Below are positions 22,140 to 35,200 of a stretch of DNA of 64,000 bases, piece after piece. A program made the translations under genes and the position numbers. The notes beneath the pieces are model-generated. The model was given only the letters and a program-made list of their open reading frames with translations, had not been told where the DNA came from and ran no database searches. Numbering within the stretch: the first letter of the stretch is position 1; each line of letters begins with the position of its first letter. The stretch is from Siniperca chuatsi. Its lineage: Eukaryota; Chordata; Actinopteri; Centrarchiformes; Sinipercidae. The DNA lies in the NCBI RefSeq assembly GCF_020085105.1, contig NC_058058.1, positions 2,365,587-2,429,586 of the forward strand, in the 5' to 3' direction.

Positions 22140-22740
22140 GGTAATTTTAAGTCTAATAATCCACTGAGATACTTTCACTATGTTAAAATCCTTTTTCATA
22201 CAGCACTCCTTAAGTGTAAACCTTAAATTTGCCCCTTGGAGGGATTCTGGTCATCAAATTATTTAAAATGCTTATTTTTGGTTTTCTGTCATTGCTTTGA
22301 TGTTTTGCACTCGCTGTCAGCAGAATTTAAGCCAGAAAAGGAGATGTAACAAGGTCTTGAGAACGATGTTAAGACACAGAAGAGAAGGATGTGGAAATCA
22401 CTTGCTGTGTAGTGCGATGTTAAGTTAAGAGCATTGTGAGAAGTGAGCTATGATGCAAAGAAAAAAACATTTCATTACTGGAAACAACACATACAGGTCG
22501 GCAGAATCCTCTGAACTTGTGAATGAACCAGCTGAATGACAGCACAGTCCTCCTTAGCAGAGGTAACAAAGGCCACGACAAAAAACCCCAAAACAAGAGT
22601 ATGTAGAAAGAGAAAGACTGCTGCACTGAGCAGGACGTCCTCCAGCTCTGTCGACCAGACACCTGTGAGGAAACACGAGGACAGAGCAGGAAACATCACA
22701 AACAGTTCAGAACACCAAATAGAAAAGCTCTCGTGGACTA

Positions 22741-22870
22741 GTTCCCAAGCTCCTCGCCTGCCCAGACTCCAACTTGTTCCCCAGATCGGCTCGCTCCCTG
22801 TGGCGGACCGGCCACTGTGTCGGGGTAGGGGGTTTTCGGCCCTCGGGAGCTGGCCGTGGAGGGGGCGTAC
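22741..22870 (+). mobile_element. 3' end of a gypsy-type element's internal region
   Basis: GC-rich sequence absent from the duplicate copy, ending in a purine tract GTGGAGGGGGCG directly before the LTR at 22871. It is a truncated internal remnant. Confidence 0.6.
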
Positions 22871-23195
22871 TGTCACAGATATGCCAGGCCTCACAGCCAG
22901 TAATCACCCACACCTGCTACCAGTCACACTCCTGCTCCCCATCAGTCCCAATCAGCCAGTACAAAAACACACTATTCACCTCAGTCAGTGTCCAACCTTG
23001 TTCAGACATAGGACTCCTCAACCTACCGCTAGATCGCATCATTCCAGTCCCCCGTGGGTTCTCCAGTCCCTGATTACCTCCAGTGACCTCCCTACATCCA
23101 CTTTGCCTATTTCCACACTCTCCACTCCTGGCTATCACCCAATAAAGAACATTCCTGTCCACCTCTGTGTCCCCTGCCTGCTAGTTACTGTAACA
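22871..23195 (+). repeat. Gypsy-type LTR, forward orientation
   Basis: 325 bp from TGTCACAGAT to TTACTGTAACA, with AATAAAG near its end (about 23141). It shares its ends (TGTCACAGA...GTAACA) with the LTRs of the gypsy element at 32838-37420, but is a different subfamily. Confidence 0.75.
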
Positions 23196-23196
23196 T

Positions 23197-23325
23197 CCTG
23201 CTGCTGCACAGACTTTAGAAAAAGTTAAATACAGTTAAGATGAGTTCAAAGTTCAACTGCTGTTTGTGTGTCTTGAACATCAGTGACATCGCAGCAGGTG
23301 TTAAAATTGCCTAGAAGTTATGACG
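23197..23325. other. Inverted host segment between opposed LTRs
   Basis: This stretch is the reverse complement of 13292-13424 in the sister copy. It lies between the forward LTR (22871-23195) and the reversed LTR piece (23703-23896). Confidence 0.85.
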
Positions 23326-23702
23326 TGTCAGTCTGTCAGGTATTTAGTGTGTTTTCAAGAGCAGGGTGGAAGGATCTTTTTCTGTGACCAATTTTGGAGC
23401 AAAGCAGAAAAGAAACTGAGAACCAACAAAGACAGAAAAATATAGATCAAAACAGTTTTGGGACTTTAGCTTAAAGTCCCAATTAGTGTCCATCAACCAT
23501 TAAACATATGGTTCAATTAAGAAGTCAAAACCCCTCAGAGACGTCCCCCTCTCCTCCTCCTCTAACCTGTTGTATCTAAATTTAGGTTTAGACTAGAGCA
23601 AAACCTCTGAATAAATTAGGAAAAAAGGAAATCATCTTTAGTGTTGTAAAATCACCGACCACCCAGGAAATAATAATACAAACAGCCTCAAAGTTTAGTT
23701 AG

Positions 23703-23896
23703 AGAAACCACGGAGGACTGGCATGATGCGATCTAGCGGTAGGTTGAGGAGTCCTATGTCTGAACAAGGTTGGACACTGACTAAGGTGAGTAGTGTGTTT
23801 TTGTACTGGCTGTGATTGGGACTGATGGGGAGCAGGAGTGTGATTGGGAGCAGGTGTGGGTGATTACTGCCTGTGAGGCCTGGCATAACTGTGACA
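23703..23896 (-). repeat. Gypsy-type LTR piece, reverse orientation
   Basis: Reverse complement of the first 190 or so bases of the LTR at 22871, ending at TGTGACA. Its outer edge joins host sequence that continues the duplication (GAAATGGTAG; compare 13430). Confidence 0.8.
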
Positions 23897-24341
23897 GAAA
23901 TGGTAGAAGCAGTAGGGCTGTCACCTTTTTGTTTTGTGTTCAAACGAATTCAAACCAACACGTAATGTGTTCGAATTAATGTGAACGCAACCCACATAGT
24001 GTAAAGTGTGAGATACAGCGAGCTGTGACTGTCACATAAGCATGTGTGGCCATGTGCAGGACAAGGCAAACTACTTCACACGGCCTGTTGCACTTACAGA
24101 CTGTGAATTTGAATTCAAACAGGTCATTACAGTTGAAATATTTAATATTTCCCACATTCAGACAAATGCTCGCTTGTAGTTTCAGCAGTATGTCAGAGGC
24201 ATCAGTGGTAGAAGGTGTAACAGTAGTGTCTGCAGTAGTCACAGTGTTGGAAGCAGGATGACTGTTTACTGTCGGACTGTTTGAGGATGAGTGCTGATGA
24301 CTGTTCAGTTTTTACCGCTCTTGTTTCTGTGTGATGGAGGA

Positions 24342-27300
24342 TCAGAGATCATTTTCTGTTTCTGTTGTGTGCCGCTTCTGTTTCTGTCGAGCTGCAAAAG
24401 AGACAAACATGGAGATGATGGGCGATAATTTTATTTAACTTCTGTTGCAACATTTAAAACAACGTGTTTATGGTAATTATTAGGAACATGTGATGGTTAT
24501 TCATGACTTCCAACTCAGTTTGTCTGTTTGGTTGTTTGTTAGCAGAATATCTAAAAAATTACTTTTTCACTTTCAGTGATATCTGGTAGAAAGTTGGGAC
24601 AAGGAACAAGTGATTAGATTTTGGTGCAGATCCAATAGTAGCAATACTGCCACCATGTGGCCGTCCATAGAGCACTTTACAGTGCAGTTATAATTCCTGA
24701 ACTGTGAAGTTTAGAAACTTTGATCAGTGCTGTCAGTTTGACATTTCACCTGTAGGTGGTGCTACAGCAGCTCACTAGTCTGATGACATTTCGTTCAGAT
24801 GAGATTTTGCACAATTCATCTTTATACAAAGTCGAGGTATAGAGTGCTTGCTAGTTGTTTATGATATCAAGCTGTTTCTGTTTTTTCCAAATTTGAAAAT
24901 CTCGAGTCTCTTTTGAGTTTCAAAACATTAGAACTGTTGAATATTTTCAGATGCATAAAACCACTTGCAGGTCAAACAGTGCTCACCTTTTCTCCAGGTA
25001 ATCACAGTGATGCTGATCATGATGATTAAAGAGAGTATCACAATCACGGCACGAACAGATGTTTGCCACAGGTAAGGAGCAGCTGGAAGACAAGGAAGCA
25101 TTCATAATCAGACCCTCATCCATCACCAGTTACAATCAGTGTTCATTTGTCTTGGTACAAAATGTAATACTGTAAAGAACTAACATAGAAACACAATTTA
25201 TATAGACATGATGCATCTTTTTAACATAGCTGAAGGCCATTTGAACAATAAAGTTAGCTAAATATGTCATCATTGCTCACAAGGATGAAGGAACTAGAAG
25301 TTAAAATTTTGTATCCCCACAACAATCAGTAACACTCATCTTGTCGCGTTAAAATATCCTTTAGAAAAACTTGCCCAAAAATACCAGCAGGACCAGACGT
25401 TTTTGGCTTGTGTCTGAATGTGTGTTCACATACTAAGTAATCTCCAGTGTCCTGAAACAAAGAGACCTTCTCATCATTAACGCTCCCACACTGCTGTCGT
25501 GAATAAGTACTACTGTAAACTGCCACCTTGAAATGCTCTTATTGCAGTAATACAACTTTTTCTTCCAATTACTTTTCCAGCTGTGTGACAAAACCTGTAA
25601 ACAAAAACTATGCAGGTGGTTCGACAACTGCTTTGATCAGATATGCAGGCATGTACACTGACGTGCATTTATAATTTCAGTGTTATGACAGACAGTGATA
25701 TTTACATATTGGAATTGATTTGTTGTAAATTCCGATGTACCTACAAGTGAAAATTTAACAAACATTAAACATTAAGATCTGTTTTATCTTATTCATTAAA
25801 TTGCACTTTCTGTTTCTGGGTTTCTTAGCGTGACTCTGTTTCTTCATGGTTGTACAGTCGTAGTCTGTTTTTGTCAGTGTTGTTGATGGTACAGTTGCTG
25901 CTGCTGTTTGTGTTGTTGCAGTTGTAGCTGACGGTGTATTCTTCTTACCTTCTGTGTGGAATAGTTGAAATGTGAATTACAAGGTAGAAGATGCAAATTA
26001 CAATAGCTAATTTCATACAAAAACATTTGAAAAAGAACAGGCCCACTTTCATTTTTGTAATAAGGTTTCAACGACGGAGTTCTCACGACTGCAAACATTT
26101 GAATGCAGCACATGCTGTGTACTCAACATCCCATGTTGAAAATACAACCTCACGTATAATTTAAAGACAGCATTAAGCTTATACTCTACATATAGATGGA
26201 GTACTAAACAAACCTACAGGGGGCCCCGGGGCCGGAGCCTCTGTTAAAAGTGACTGTTAATATTTCTTGTTGAAAAGTCAAACGACTTCAAAGAGACACA
26301 ACATGAAGTCATTTTCTGTCTAGAGAAAATATATTCAACAGGGCAAAAAATGCATGTCATAATACAGAATGTGACCCAATAATTCACCACGTCCACTTTT
26401 TGTGGTGAGTGGTCGAGCTACAGAGTTCTCACAACAGAAGCCACTTGAACACAGAGCAGGATGTGTACGTTACTTCCTATTTAGTAGAAACCGTCTCTTG
26501 ACATTTATTTGAAGTCAGCATTAAACCTTCTCTCTAGTCTGTACTGTAGGTTATAAAAATATTTACAGTATACTGTTCTGCATTTGTATGTAGTTATACC
26601 TCTTCTTGTTTGAAGAGCTGCTTTTCTTTTCTTTAGCCAATTAAAATGTCTGTTGTCTCTCAGATTTCTCACCTTTGATCACATTCAGATACACAGCTGG
26701 TTTTCCATCACAGTAGTAAAGTCCAGAGTCACCAGGCTGCACGTCTGCTATAGTCAACGTCTTGTTAACTGGTGAAACATAAAACCTTCTTTGTTGTTGT
26801 ATTTCACCAGTGTCTCTGCTCCATGTTGGAACATCTGATCCTCCAACATCAGGAGGGCATTTCAGAGTGACGCCGGTCCTCTCTGTAGCAGTGAGTCTGA
26901 CTGTCCCTGAACACAACATAGAAAACCAGATTCAAGTTATAACGCACCATCATAAACTCATCACACATATTCAGTATAAAGTCGCTGGCCATGTGAAGAA
27001 TCTTTCCAAAAACAGAAACTGACACGTTACTTCGCAGAGGTATTGTCATTTCAAGTGTTCTCCATGAATAAGTTCCTGAATGAGGTTTTAGAGGAGAGGA
27101 CTTCATTTGGCGTCATCTTTCTCATGTGACTCTACATGAACAAGAGGACTTGTTTCTTTTACAGTATTTAAACAGAAAGTCTCAAGAGATCATTTTCCTG
27201 TGTGCGACCTGTGCACCACCATAAACATTCAGTTTAAACACACACACCAGAAGTGAAAACACACAATTTACATACACGAAACAATTACAAATGGCATTCG

Positions 27301-29000
27301 AAATGCTTCAGTATAATGTTTTAAAATCTTCTGAAGAAATAACAGATCTGAATTTCAAAGTTTGTTGTAACTCATTCTCTTTGTGAGGAGCTCAGTTTGA
27401 ACAGAAAGTGTAAATGTCTTGTGACATTATTATTACTGTACTGAGATGTGATCAGAGATAGTTTGGCAGTTTGTTGCAGTTTTATAGATAAATAACGAAG
27501 TAATGTATTTGATTCAATGTTAAGTGAAGCATGTTAAAATCTTTAAATAAATAAAAATAAATTACTAACAAAACAAATACACAGAAATGCAGAAGAACAA
27601 CAAAAAGCTTCTCAACGACAGTAACAGGAAGTAAATGTTAAAAATGAATTACCTTCTGTTCATGTTCTTCATGAAATTAAAACCTGATTTTGAGTAAGTA
27701 TTCAAGTAATGATTGTATTATATATTGTGAAATAGTTGTTATTAAAGGTAAAAAACACATTTTATTAATGTTCCGATGTGTTTCTATTATTAAAGATTAA
27801 GAAACATGGAACATTTATCTCAGAGACATGATTCTGAAACAGAGAGAGAAAACAGAAAGCAGAACAACTTTATTAAAGTTTGATGTTACCTGATGGGATC
27901 ACCGTCAGCTCCACAGCCGGTTCATTATTACAGAAGTATCTTCCAGTGTCTGAGACGGCAGCTCTGCGAATGTGAAGTGACTTATCATTCAATGAACTGT
28001 ATCGTCTGCCTGGGTCATTGTGTCTTATATCTCCGTCACCATCAACTGTAAGTATGTCAACTTTGTTTCCATTAATCTCTCTGCTCCACGTCACTTTACC
28101 CTCCACAGAGTGAGGACATCGCAGAGGAGAGATGGAGGCCTTCTCCTCAAATACTTCATGGATTATTTCTGCAAAAGAAACACAGATTACAATAAATAAG
28201 GATCTGTTTTCAGAATGTCAGCATATCTGTTATTGCAAGGAACTCAAAAGTGGTTTACTATCAGTCAGAATCACATTTAACTGAGTGCTCATTGAATGTG
28301 ACCTTGTTAAATGAATTTGAACTTGGTGTTGTCACATTATAACCAGACTTTCACACTAACGATGCACGGGAGGGTTGTTTTCAGAGCAGGTTTAACATCT
28401 GCACGAGTGGAAGTGGAGTAAATTTCCACAAAGTGTTCGACCCAAAGTTCAACCAACTTTAACTCTGACCGCTAAATATCCCGGCATCTACGCTGAGTGT
28501 CCAGTGGCATTCTGACAGACAGGAGGTGGAGATTCGACCAACAGTTATATCGTCACACTACAATAATAACGGACTTTATTGGCATAAAAGCAACAAGCAA
28601 ATATCTGAGCAGATGAGGATATGACTTTAGAAAATATGTTGTTTACTATTCCATTGAATTAAAGCTTAATTATCTGTAGTTGAATCGATCTGTATCCTTA
28701 AAGCATTAAAGTAGCACATTATTCACGTAAATCTGTCAAGACTGTTTACACACTTCCAGAGGTAATGGTTGTCTCTTCTTGCTCTTCACACAAATCTTCG
28801 AATTTCCTGTGAACATTTGCTAGGAGTTGAACTACAAACATCACGCACTCTGTGAAATGATAAAAAGTTAAACACTATTAAAACTGATGAGAGACAGTGT
28901 TGCACAGAATGGATTCATTTGAAAAGTCCTCACCTGCAGTGACATTACAGCCTAGAGCAAAGGCTAACAGGCAGCCGCAGATATTCACCCTCATCTTCAT
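24342..29000 (-). CDS. Ig-superfamily receptor gene D: two Ig domains, short tail
   Basis: Exons, all phase 1. Signal peptide (28934-29000) with GCLLAFALGCNVTA. First Ig domain (27890-28168), V-type and close to A, with one extra codon. Second Ig domain (26673-26906) with LKCPPD, TWSRD and DSGLYYC. A possible 32-codon Thr-rich stalk exon (25856-25951) with a weak donor. Transmembrane exon (24987-25082) like B's, but with Arg in place of His (SVRAVIVILSLIIM). Tail exon (24342-24391), stop at the same place as B. The total is 273 residues with the stalk exon and 241 without. It is a likely surface receptor with a short tail lacking an ITIM; the Arg at the outer edge of the membrane segment could allow adaptor pairing. 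That is inference. Confidence 0.65.
25183..26672. other. Intron of gene D, no other gene seen
   Basis: Contains the possible stalk exon at 25856-25951, with a Thr/Ala-rich reading between acceptor CCACACAG and donor GACT|GTACAA. Otherwise no supported feature. Confidence 0.5.
26673..26906 (-). CDS. Second Ig domain exon of gene D
   Basis: 234 bp, 78 codons, phase 1 at both ends. Acceptor GTTCAG and donor AAAG|GTGAG. Cysteines in LKCPPD and LYYCDG, Trp in PTWSRD. It is shorter than the first domain and not found in the A, B or C units. Confidence 0.85.
27890..28168 (-). CDS. First Ig domain exon of gene D
   Basis: 279 bp, phase 1 at both ends. It is the same V-type domain as A, B and C. The 5' part is diverged (IIHEVFEEKAS), closer to the relic exon at 44877-44925 than to the other genes. 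Confidence 0.9.
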
Positions 29001-29112
29001 ACAGACTGAAGTGACTGATCAGACAAACAGTGACCACAGCTTCTGTCTGAGCTGAGAACAGGAACTCAGCTGCCTGGGTGTTAAAGTGTCTTCCTCTAAC
29101 AAAAAACCACAG

Positions 29113-29330
29113 TGTCAAGTCACTTTATTTATATAGAGCCCAATATCACAATTCACAAATTTGCCTCTGGGGGTTTTACAATCTGTACAGCACCCTCTGT
29201 CCTTAGACCCTTGCCTGAGATAAGGCAAAACTCCTCAAAAAACCCTTTAACGGGGAATCAATGGAAGAAACCTCAGGAAGAGCAGACAGGACAGGAAACA
29301 GATGTCGTGGTTACAGAATAGACCAAATTA
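29113..29330. repeat. Dispersed teleost repeat
   Basis: Contains TTTATATAGAGCCCAATATC, then ACCCTCTGTCCTTAGACCC and GGAAGAAACCTCAGGAAGAG, blocks that I recognise as a very common fish interspersed repeat. Class uncertain; no frame. Confidence 0.6.
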
Positions 29331-30429
29331 CAATATGGACTAATGATGACAAAATTATAAATATATTGTAACATATATGAAGTATATACAGCTGTGCTTG
29401 TGTGACACAAACAGACAGAGAGTTACAAGAAAGTAACTCAAATGATTGACTTACTAGTCATGTCATAGTGCAGCAGTACAAGAAAGGGGTACAATTGGAA
29501 AGAGATTTTTTGAAAAAGAGACAAAATAAAATTTAAAAAATGTCTCTCCCATGTTTATCTCAGGCAACAGAATGCATAACAACTTTATGCAGGAAACAAA
29601 GTGGTTCAGTCAAATTTAAAACGAGACAATGAGAATGAGAAAATTACACTTGGGCAGAAATAAACTGACCTTACTTAGAAATGGTGGAGCAAAATGGAGA
29701 AAGGGAAGGATGTGAGCATCAGTGAAGTCATTGGTGTGTGGTGCAGGGTCGGGTGGAGAGTAGGTGTCAAGTGTGACATCATGCAAAGGAACAACAACTA
29801 CAACAACAAATTCTTTAGAATAAAATCATACCAGTCTGCACATTCCTCTGAATTTGTTCAGTTCAGAACTTATTTTTGCAGCAAGGCAGCATAAAAACAT
29901 GAAACATAAACACACTGAAACAACTGAAGGCATTAAAAGTGCTGTACTATGTACGCAATTCAGAATAAACAAAGGGTGTATGATAAAAGCAACAAAAGCT
30001 GCAACACGAAGAATCAAGCTTAGAAGAATAAAACGCTAAGCTGTGTGAGGAGCCAGGAGGCAGTTTCTAATGTATTAGAATTAAGAGCACTTATTGCACA
30101 GGGGATCAATACTTGAACGTCTTGCTGACACCTCATTTTTGGAAACATGCAGCTCTGACCCGAGGGGAGGATGTGAAATTCATTAAAGAGACGATGGTTT
30201 GGGTTTGATATGAAGGGTTGAGCTTTCTGTGTGATTCGTCTGACAGAGAAGCTGCTGCTCACCAGTGATTTTACCATGTTTCCCAGTTTATTGTTAGTTT
30301 ATGTTGTGCTCCACACAGACAGCGTCTTTGCATGCTAACTAACTCCTTTTAACGTTATCCTAAACAGATCATACACGTACACCTCTAGTTTGGCCCTTAA
30401 AGACAACCACACATGCTTTCCTGTTCTGA

Positions 30430-30471
<42 letters not shown>

Positions 30472-31239
30472 CTTTGTTCTGTAGTTTAGTATTTAGAGTT
30501 AGACTTCACATTGTGTGTTTTTGCTTTATTATCTTTAATAAATACTTGTGTATAATTATTCTGGCTTCTTTAATGTTTCACTAGAGTGAGTAATTTGCCA
30601 ACCTCTTCTATATTGAACTCCAAATCTTTCAACCTACTAGCTATTAATGGTAATTCTGGTTATAGTTATTCATTTAATTATTAATCTGAGTTCCAAATTG
30701 AGACTGAATCATTTAATTGGCTATCATTTCTCTTCTTTAAGAAAAGTGGTGCCCCCGAGGACTTTATTCATTAAAGTTATTTATGATTATCTTTGACAAT
30801 TCTGATAGCCATAGGGTCCCCCCCCTTTAACCATTGTGAATCCAAACATATGCCTTCTGTGCTAAAACTATGTGACTCACTATGACTTAATACGTGGTAT
30901 TAAATATAATAATAATAGTACTAGTTTTCATGTTGTTTCATTCGGAGATGTATTTTTTAACCTTTAATGGAGCTAGGCTAGCAGTTTCCCTCTGCTTCCA
31001 GTCTTTGTGCTAAGCTAGGCTAAACCTGGGCCGATCTCTGTAATGGACGCACAGAAATTAAACTGATATCATCTTCTCCCTTGACTGGTTAGGGCTGGCA
31101 ACACATACTAATATCACTGAATTTAACATCATCCAATCTGTGAATAATAATTTTCCTCAAAAATACCTACAGAGAAGTTTTAAAGAATTGGACAGAGAAG
31201 TTGATACCATGGAAATCATTTGGTTGTGGCTGCTAAAAA
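29331..31239. other. Noncoding region between genes D and C
   Basis: No gene supported. It holds a CA microsatellite (30430-30469) and a short dispersed fish repeat (about 30965-31035) that recurs in reverse at 46485-46550. Minus-strand 29826-30017 has weak similarity to the B/D 3' flank. Confidence 0.55.
30430..30469. repeat. CA dinucleotide microsatellite
   Basis: About 20 uninterrupted CA units. Confidence 0.95.
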
Positions 31240-31689
31240 CACAAAACTTGGAGATTAGAAACATCACAGCTTTAAAAAAACAAGTCAAACATCCAGTTCT
31301 TCAATGATTTGTAAAAAGGCAAAATAAAGTACAGATGTACTGAATTTTTTTTTTTTTAATATATACTTGGTCCTGATCATTTTTTGTTTAAAATTATATT
31401 TAAAAAAACAGGAACAGAAGTTTAGACTTAACAATAACAAAAATTTATTGGAAGCAAAATTATTTATATAATTATTTGTATCCACTGGTCACATTCAATC
31501 CTCTAATGTTAGAAAGCATCCCAAGTGTTATCTTTATTAGCAAATATTTACAGTACATACTGCAGCTAGTTATTCTGACTTAAAATATATCGAGTTAAAT
31601 GTAAATTTCAAACAGCTTTAACCCTTTACTTCTAACCATGGATGGATTACTGAACAGGTCTACTGAGCTCAGGCCCAGGTGGAAAGTTG

Positions 31690-31990
31690 ATCAAATGACT
31701 ACAACAGATGCAAAACAGCTACAGAAAGACTCAACTACAAAGAGGCACGAAACAACTACAAAGAGGCACGAAACAACTACGAAGAGACACCATGCAACCA
31801 CAGAGGTGCAAAACGACCGTAAAAAGAAAGAAGACTAAAGACACACTAAACGACTTCAAAGAGAAACAAATTAACAGACATGCAAAACGATTACAAAAAG
31901 ATGCAAAACAAACATAAAGACAAAAAATGACTACAAAGAGAAACTAAATAACAAAGAGACACAAAACGACCACAGGAAAACAGTCACACA
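31690..31990. repeat. Degenerate ACTACAAAGAGRCAC tandem repeat
   Basis: Expanded relative to the copy at 4480-4580. Units of about 15-20 bp vary in sequence; chance open frames run through it. Confidence 0.7.
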
Positions 31991-32179
31991 GCTGCGTAGT
32001 TTGTAGTAGTTTTGCATTTCTTTCCGTCCAGAGGGTTGAGGTTTTTTTTTTTACATGTCTGTGCCCAGGGGCCCATTGTCTCATAATCCGTCCATGCAAC
32101 ACAGAGAAATAAGCATCTTTTTCAATATTTTCCTACAAATAACTCAGAAGTCTGTTTTTACCTGACAGAAGCAAGATAT

Positions 32180-32274
32180 TCAGGTGAAACTATGTAAATA
32201 TTGTTCACTGTTGTTTCCAGGTGCTTTGGGTTTCCCCAGTAAAACGTACGTGGAGTCCTTCAGCTGTGATGTAC
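32180..32274 (-). CDS. ITIM-bearing last exon of gene C
   Basis: Same 31 codons as gene A's last exon. STYVLL and the stop are intact, with a single silent change in the motif. Confidence 0.7.
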
Positions 32275-35200
32275 CTGTTGATTGAGAAAAAATTACAGTC
32301 AGTAGAATTCATAATTCATTTCTGTTCGTGTCATCTACAGTTTTAAAATTAGAGTTGCTATGTGAAAGACTTATACTGTACAATGTGTTCTGGTGACTGT
32401 AGAGGTTTTGTAGATGTGCCATTCGCTCCCCTTTTTTTTTTTTGCTGTATTAGGAAATACAATCTCTTTATGTCTTCCATGATAAAATAACATGATTCCC
32501 GTTGTACGTTATTTTAAGGTAACACATTAAATGCCTCCCATCCAACGTAAAAGCTAGCTTTGGATTAAAGTCACCTTTTTTATTTCCATCAGGCTTTGGG
32601 TTGCCAATCAAAGAATATGGCGAGTCATTAGTTACAGATGTCTACAGAGAAAAACAATAACGGACACTGGTGCAACACAGGTGTACAGAACATTTTAATT
32701 ATCTCCTAATTATGACTAATTAGGAGGAAGTTTTTCCATTCTAATAATGAAATATATGTCTTGAAATGATGAAACACTTAAACATGGTTAATCATCAACA
32801 GGAGACTGAGCCACGATGACACGTTTGTTTTTATTTCAGTGCACTCCCTCTCCAGAAGTCTAATTGCACACCTGCTTCCAATCTCACACCTGATCTTCAT
32901 CTGCACCACATCAACCCCAGTATAAAAACACCTCACTCACCTCAGTCAGTGTCTGGTCTTGTTGATGCATGGACGTGAATCATCGCTACACAAGACAATC
33001 GCCTTCGAACTCAACCTGTCCCCTCGCCTGTGTCCCCGTCGCCTGTCCTATGATATCCAAGCTCCAGTGTGTTTCCAGTCCCCGATCTCTGACATCAGTT
33101 CACAAAGGACGGTGTCAGTAACCACTTCCTATTCAGAAACTCCCTGCCTGTTTAACCTGTGCTAATAAAACCATCTGTGTCTCCACCTCGGTGTCTCCTG
33201 CCCTTCTGTACCGTAACAGAAGACCGGACCCGTCGTTGGACGACAACATGAGTGCTATGGACCCATTCCAAGAGTTGGTGGATCTTCTGCGCTGTAGCCT
33301 CAGCGCTCCGCCACCCGTATCCACGCCTCCCTCCACTTCCGCATCCACCACTGCAGTTCCACCCTCTCCGGGATACGCCAGTCCCATGGCCAAACCCACG
33401 CCCTTCTCTGGCTCGGCGGAGGAATGCAACGGCTTCTTATTTCAATGCTCGCTGGTCCTGGAGATGCAGTCTTCCCTGTACCCGACAGAGCACTCTAATA
33501 TAGCGTTTATCATCTCCCAGCTCCAAGGGAGGGCTCTTCAATGGGCTGAATCCATCTGGGCCCAAGACGGACCGGTGACCCAATCCCTGACAAACTTCGT
33601 CGCCCACTTCAAGGAGGTGTTCAGGAGACCAGCAGGGGACACCTCTGCAGGTGAGCGCCTTTATCACCTGAGGCAGGGTTCCCAGTCAGTCACGGATTAT
33701 CCCCTGGAGTTCCGAACCCTCGCTGCTGCCAGTGGGTGGAATGAACAGTCCTTAATTACCACCTTCCGTCAGGGATTGGAGCCCAGGGTAAGACTGCATC
33801 TCGCCGCATACGAGGATACCATCGGCCTCGAGAGGTTCATCCAGCTAGCCATGAGAGTCGCCACCCGTATGCAAGCGTGTTTGGATGAACACCGGGACCA
33901 GTCATCTCCTATCTTGTCCCTCCGTCAGCCAGAGAGCCACCGCCCTCCAGAACCCGACCATGAGCCCTTGCAGCTTGAAAATAGCAGATTAACTCCCGCT
34001 GAGCGGCATAGACGGCTGACCCAGGGTTTGTGCTTGTACTGTGGCACTGCAGGTCACAGCATCTCCTCGTGCCCCGTTCGTCCCCTGAGACCTCTGGTGA
34101 GTGCCTTCCTTCCTACCATAAAAAATTTAAAGCCCCTTTCTAGTCTCATAACTGTGATTACTCCCCAAATGTCTCTACCAGTACAAGCCCTCATTGACTC
34201 CGGGTCAGCCGGCAACTTCATATCCGGTGCCCTCAGCTGCCAGTTCAGCCTCAAAACCACAGCCGCGCCATCCATTTACCAAATCCACGCAGTAAATGGA
34301 ACACCCCTCAGCCGCGACCGTGTCCATAGGGCTGCTGGCCCCGTCACATCCGAGTGGGAATGCTGCATGAGGAGCAGCAACATCTGCTGGTTCTGGAGGG
34401 CTCAACCGCGGAGGTAATCTTAGGGCGCTGGAACAACACAACCCCATCATTTCGTGGACCACCGGCGAGGTGCTACGGTGGGGTCATTCCTGCCATCCAG
34501 ACTGTTTCCCCCTCCTGCCTTCACTATCACGTCTTCAGCCCAGGGAACGTCTGTACCACCTCCATCGAGAGCCCGCGGGAGAACAGTCGGTTTCCCTGCC
34601 TGCTACGCCGCCTACAGGGATGTTTTCTGCCCTAGGAGAGCCTCCCAATTACCACCACACCGGCCATGGGACTGTGCCATCGACCTTATACCGGGTGAAC
34701 CAGTGCCCCATGGGAAGATCTACCCTCTGTCTATCCCCGAGCAAAGAGCCATGGAGGAGCACATAGAGCCCAGGGGTACATCTGACCTTCTACTTCCCCT
34801 GTGGCATCCAGTTTCTTTTTTGTGGCCAAAAAGGATGGAGGCTTGCGGCCTTGTGTAGATTACCAGGGACTCAATCGCATCACCATCAAATTCAGGTATC
34901 CTCTTCCCCTCGTCCCGGCAGCTTTGGAACAGCTTCGTGGTGCCACTGTCTACACCAAGCTGGACCTCCGCAGCACGTACAACCTCATCCGGATACACAA
35001 GGGGGACGAGTGAAAGACAGCCTTCGTGACACCCACTGGCCACTATGAGTACTTAGTCATGCCATATGGTTTGGCCAACGCCCCCTCCGTATTCCAGGAC
35101 TTCATCCATGAGGTGCTCCGGGAGTTCCTCCACAAGTCAGTCCTAGTCTACATCGATGACATCTTGAGCTACTCCCGAAGCCTGGCCGAACATTGCCACC

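Larger units (their letters stand above)
22150..25180. repeat. Segmental duplication (tail/TM block of gene D)
   Basis: Matches 12690-14720 except for the gypsy pieces at 22741-23195 and 23703-23896 and the reversed segment between them. Confidence 0.9.

Noticed and set aside
33191-34417. The 408-codon frame as a host gene
   Set aside because: It carries the gag capsid pattern, a CCHC knuckle and a DSG protease motif between two LTRs, so it is the gypsy element's own gene.
35011-35013. TGA in the gypsy reverse transcriptase as programmed readthrough
   Set aside because: Several frameshifts in the same gene show ordinary decay. The TGA replaces a Trp codon by one base change.
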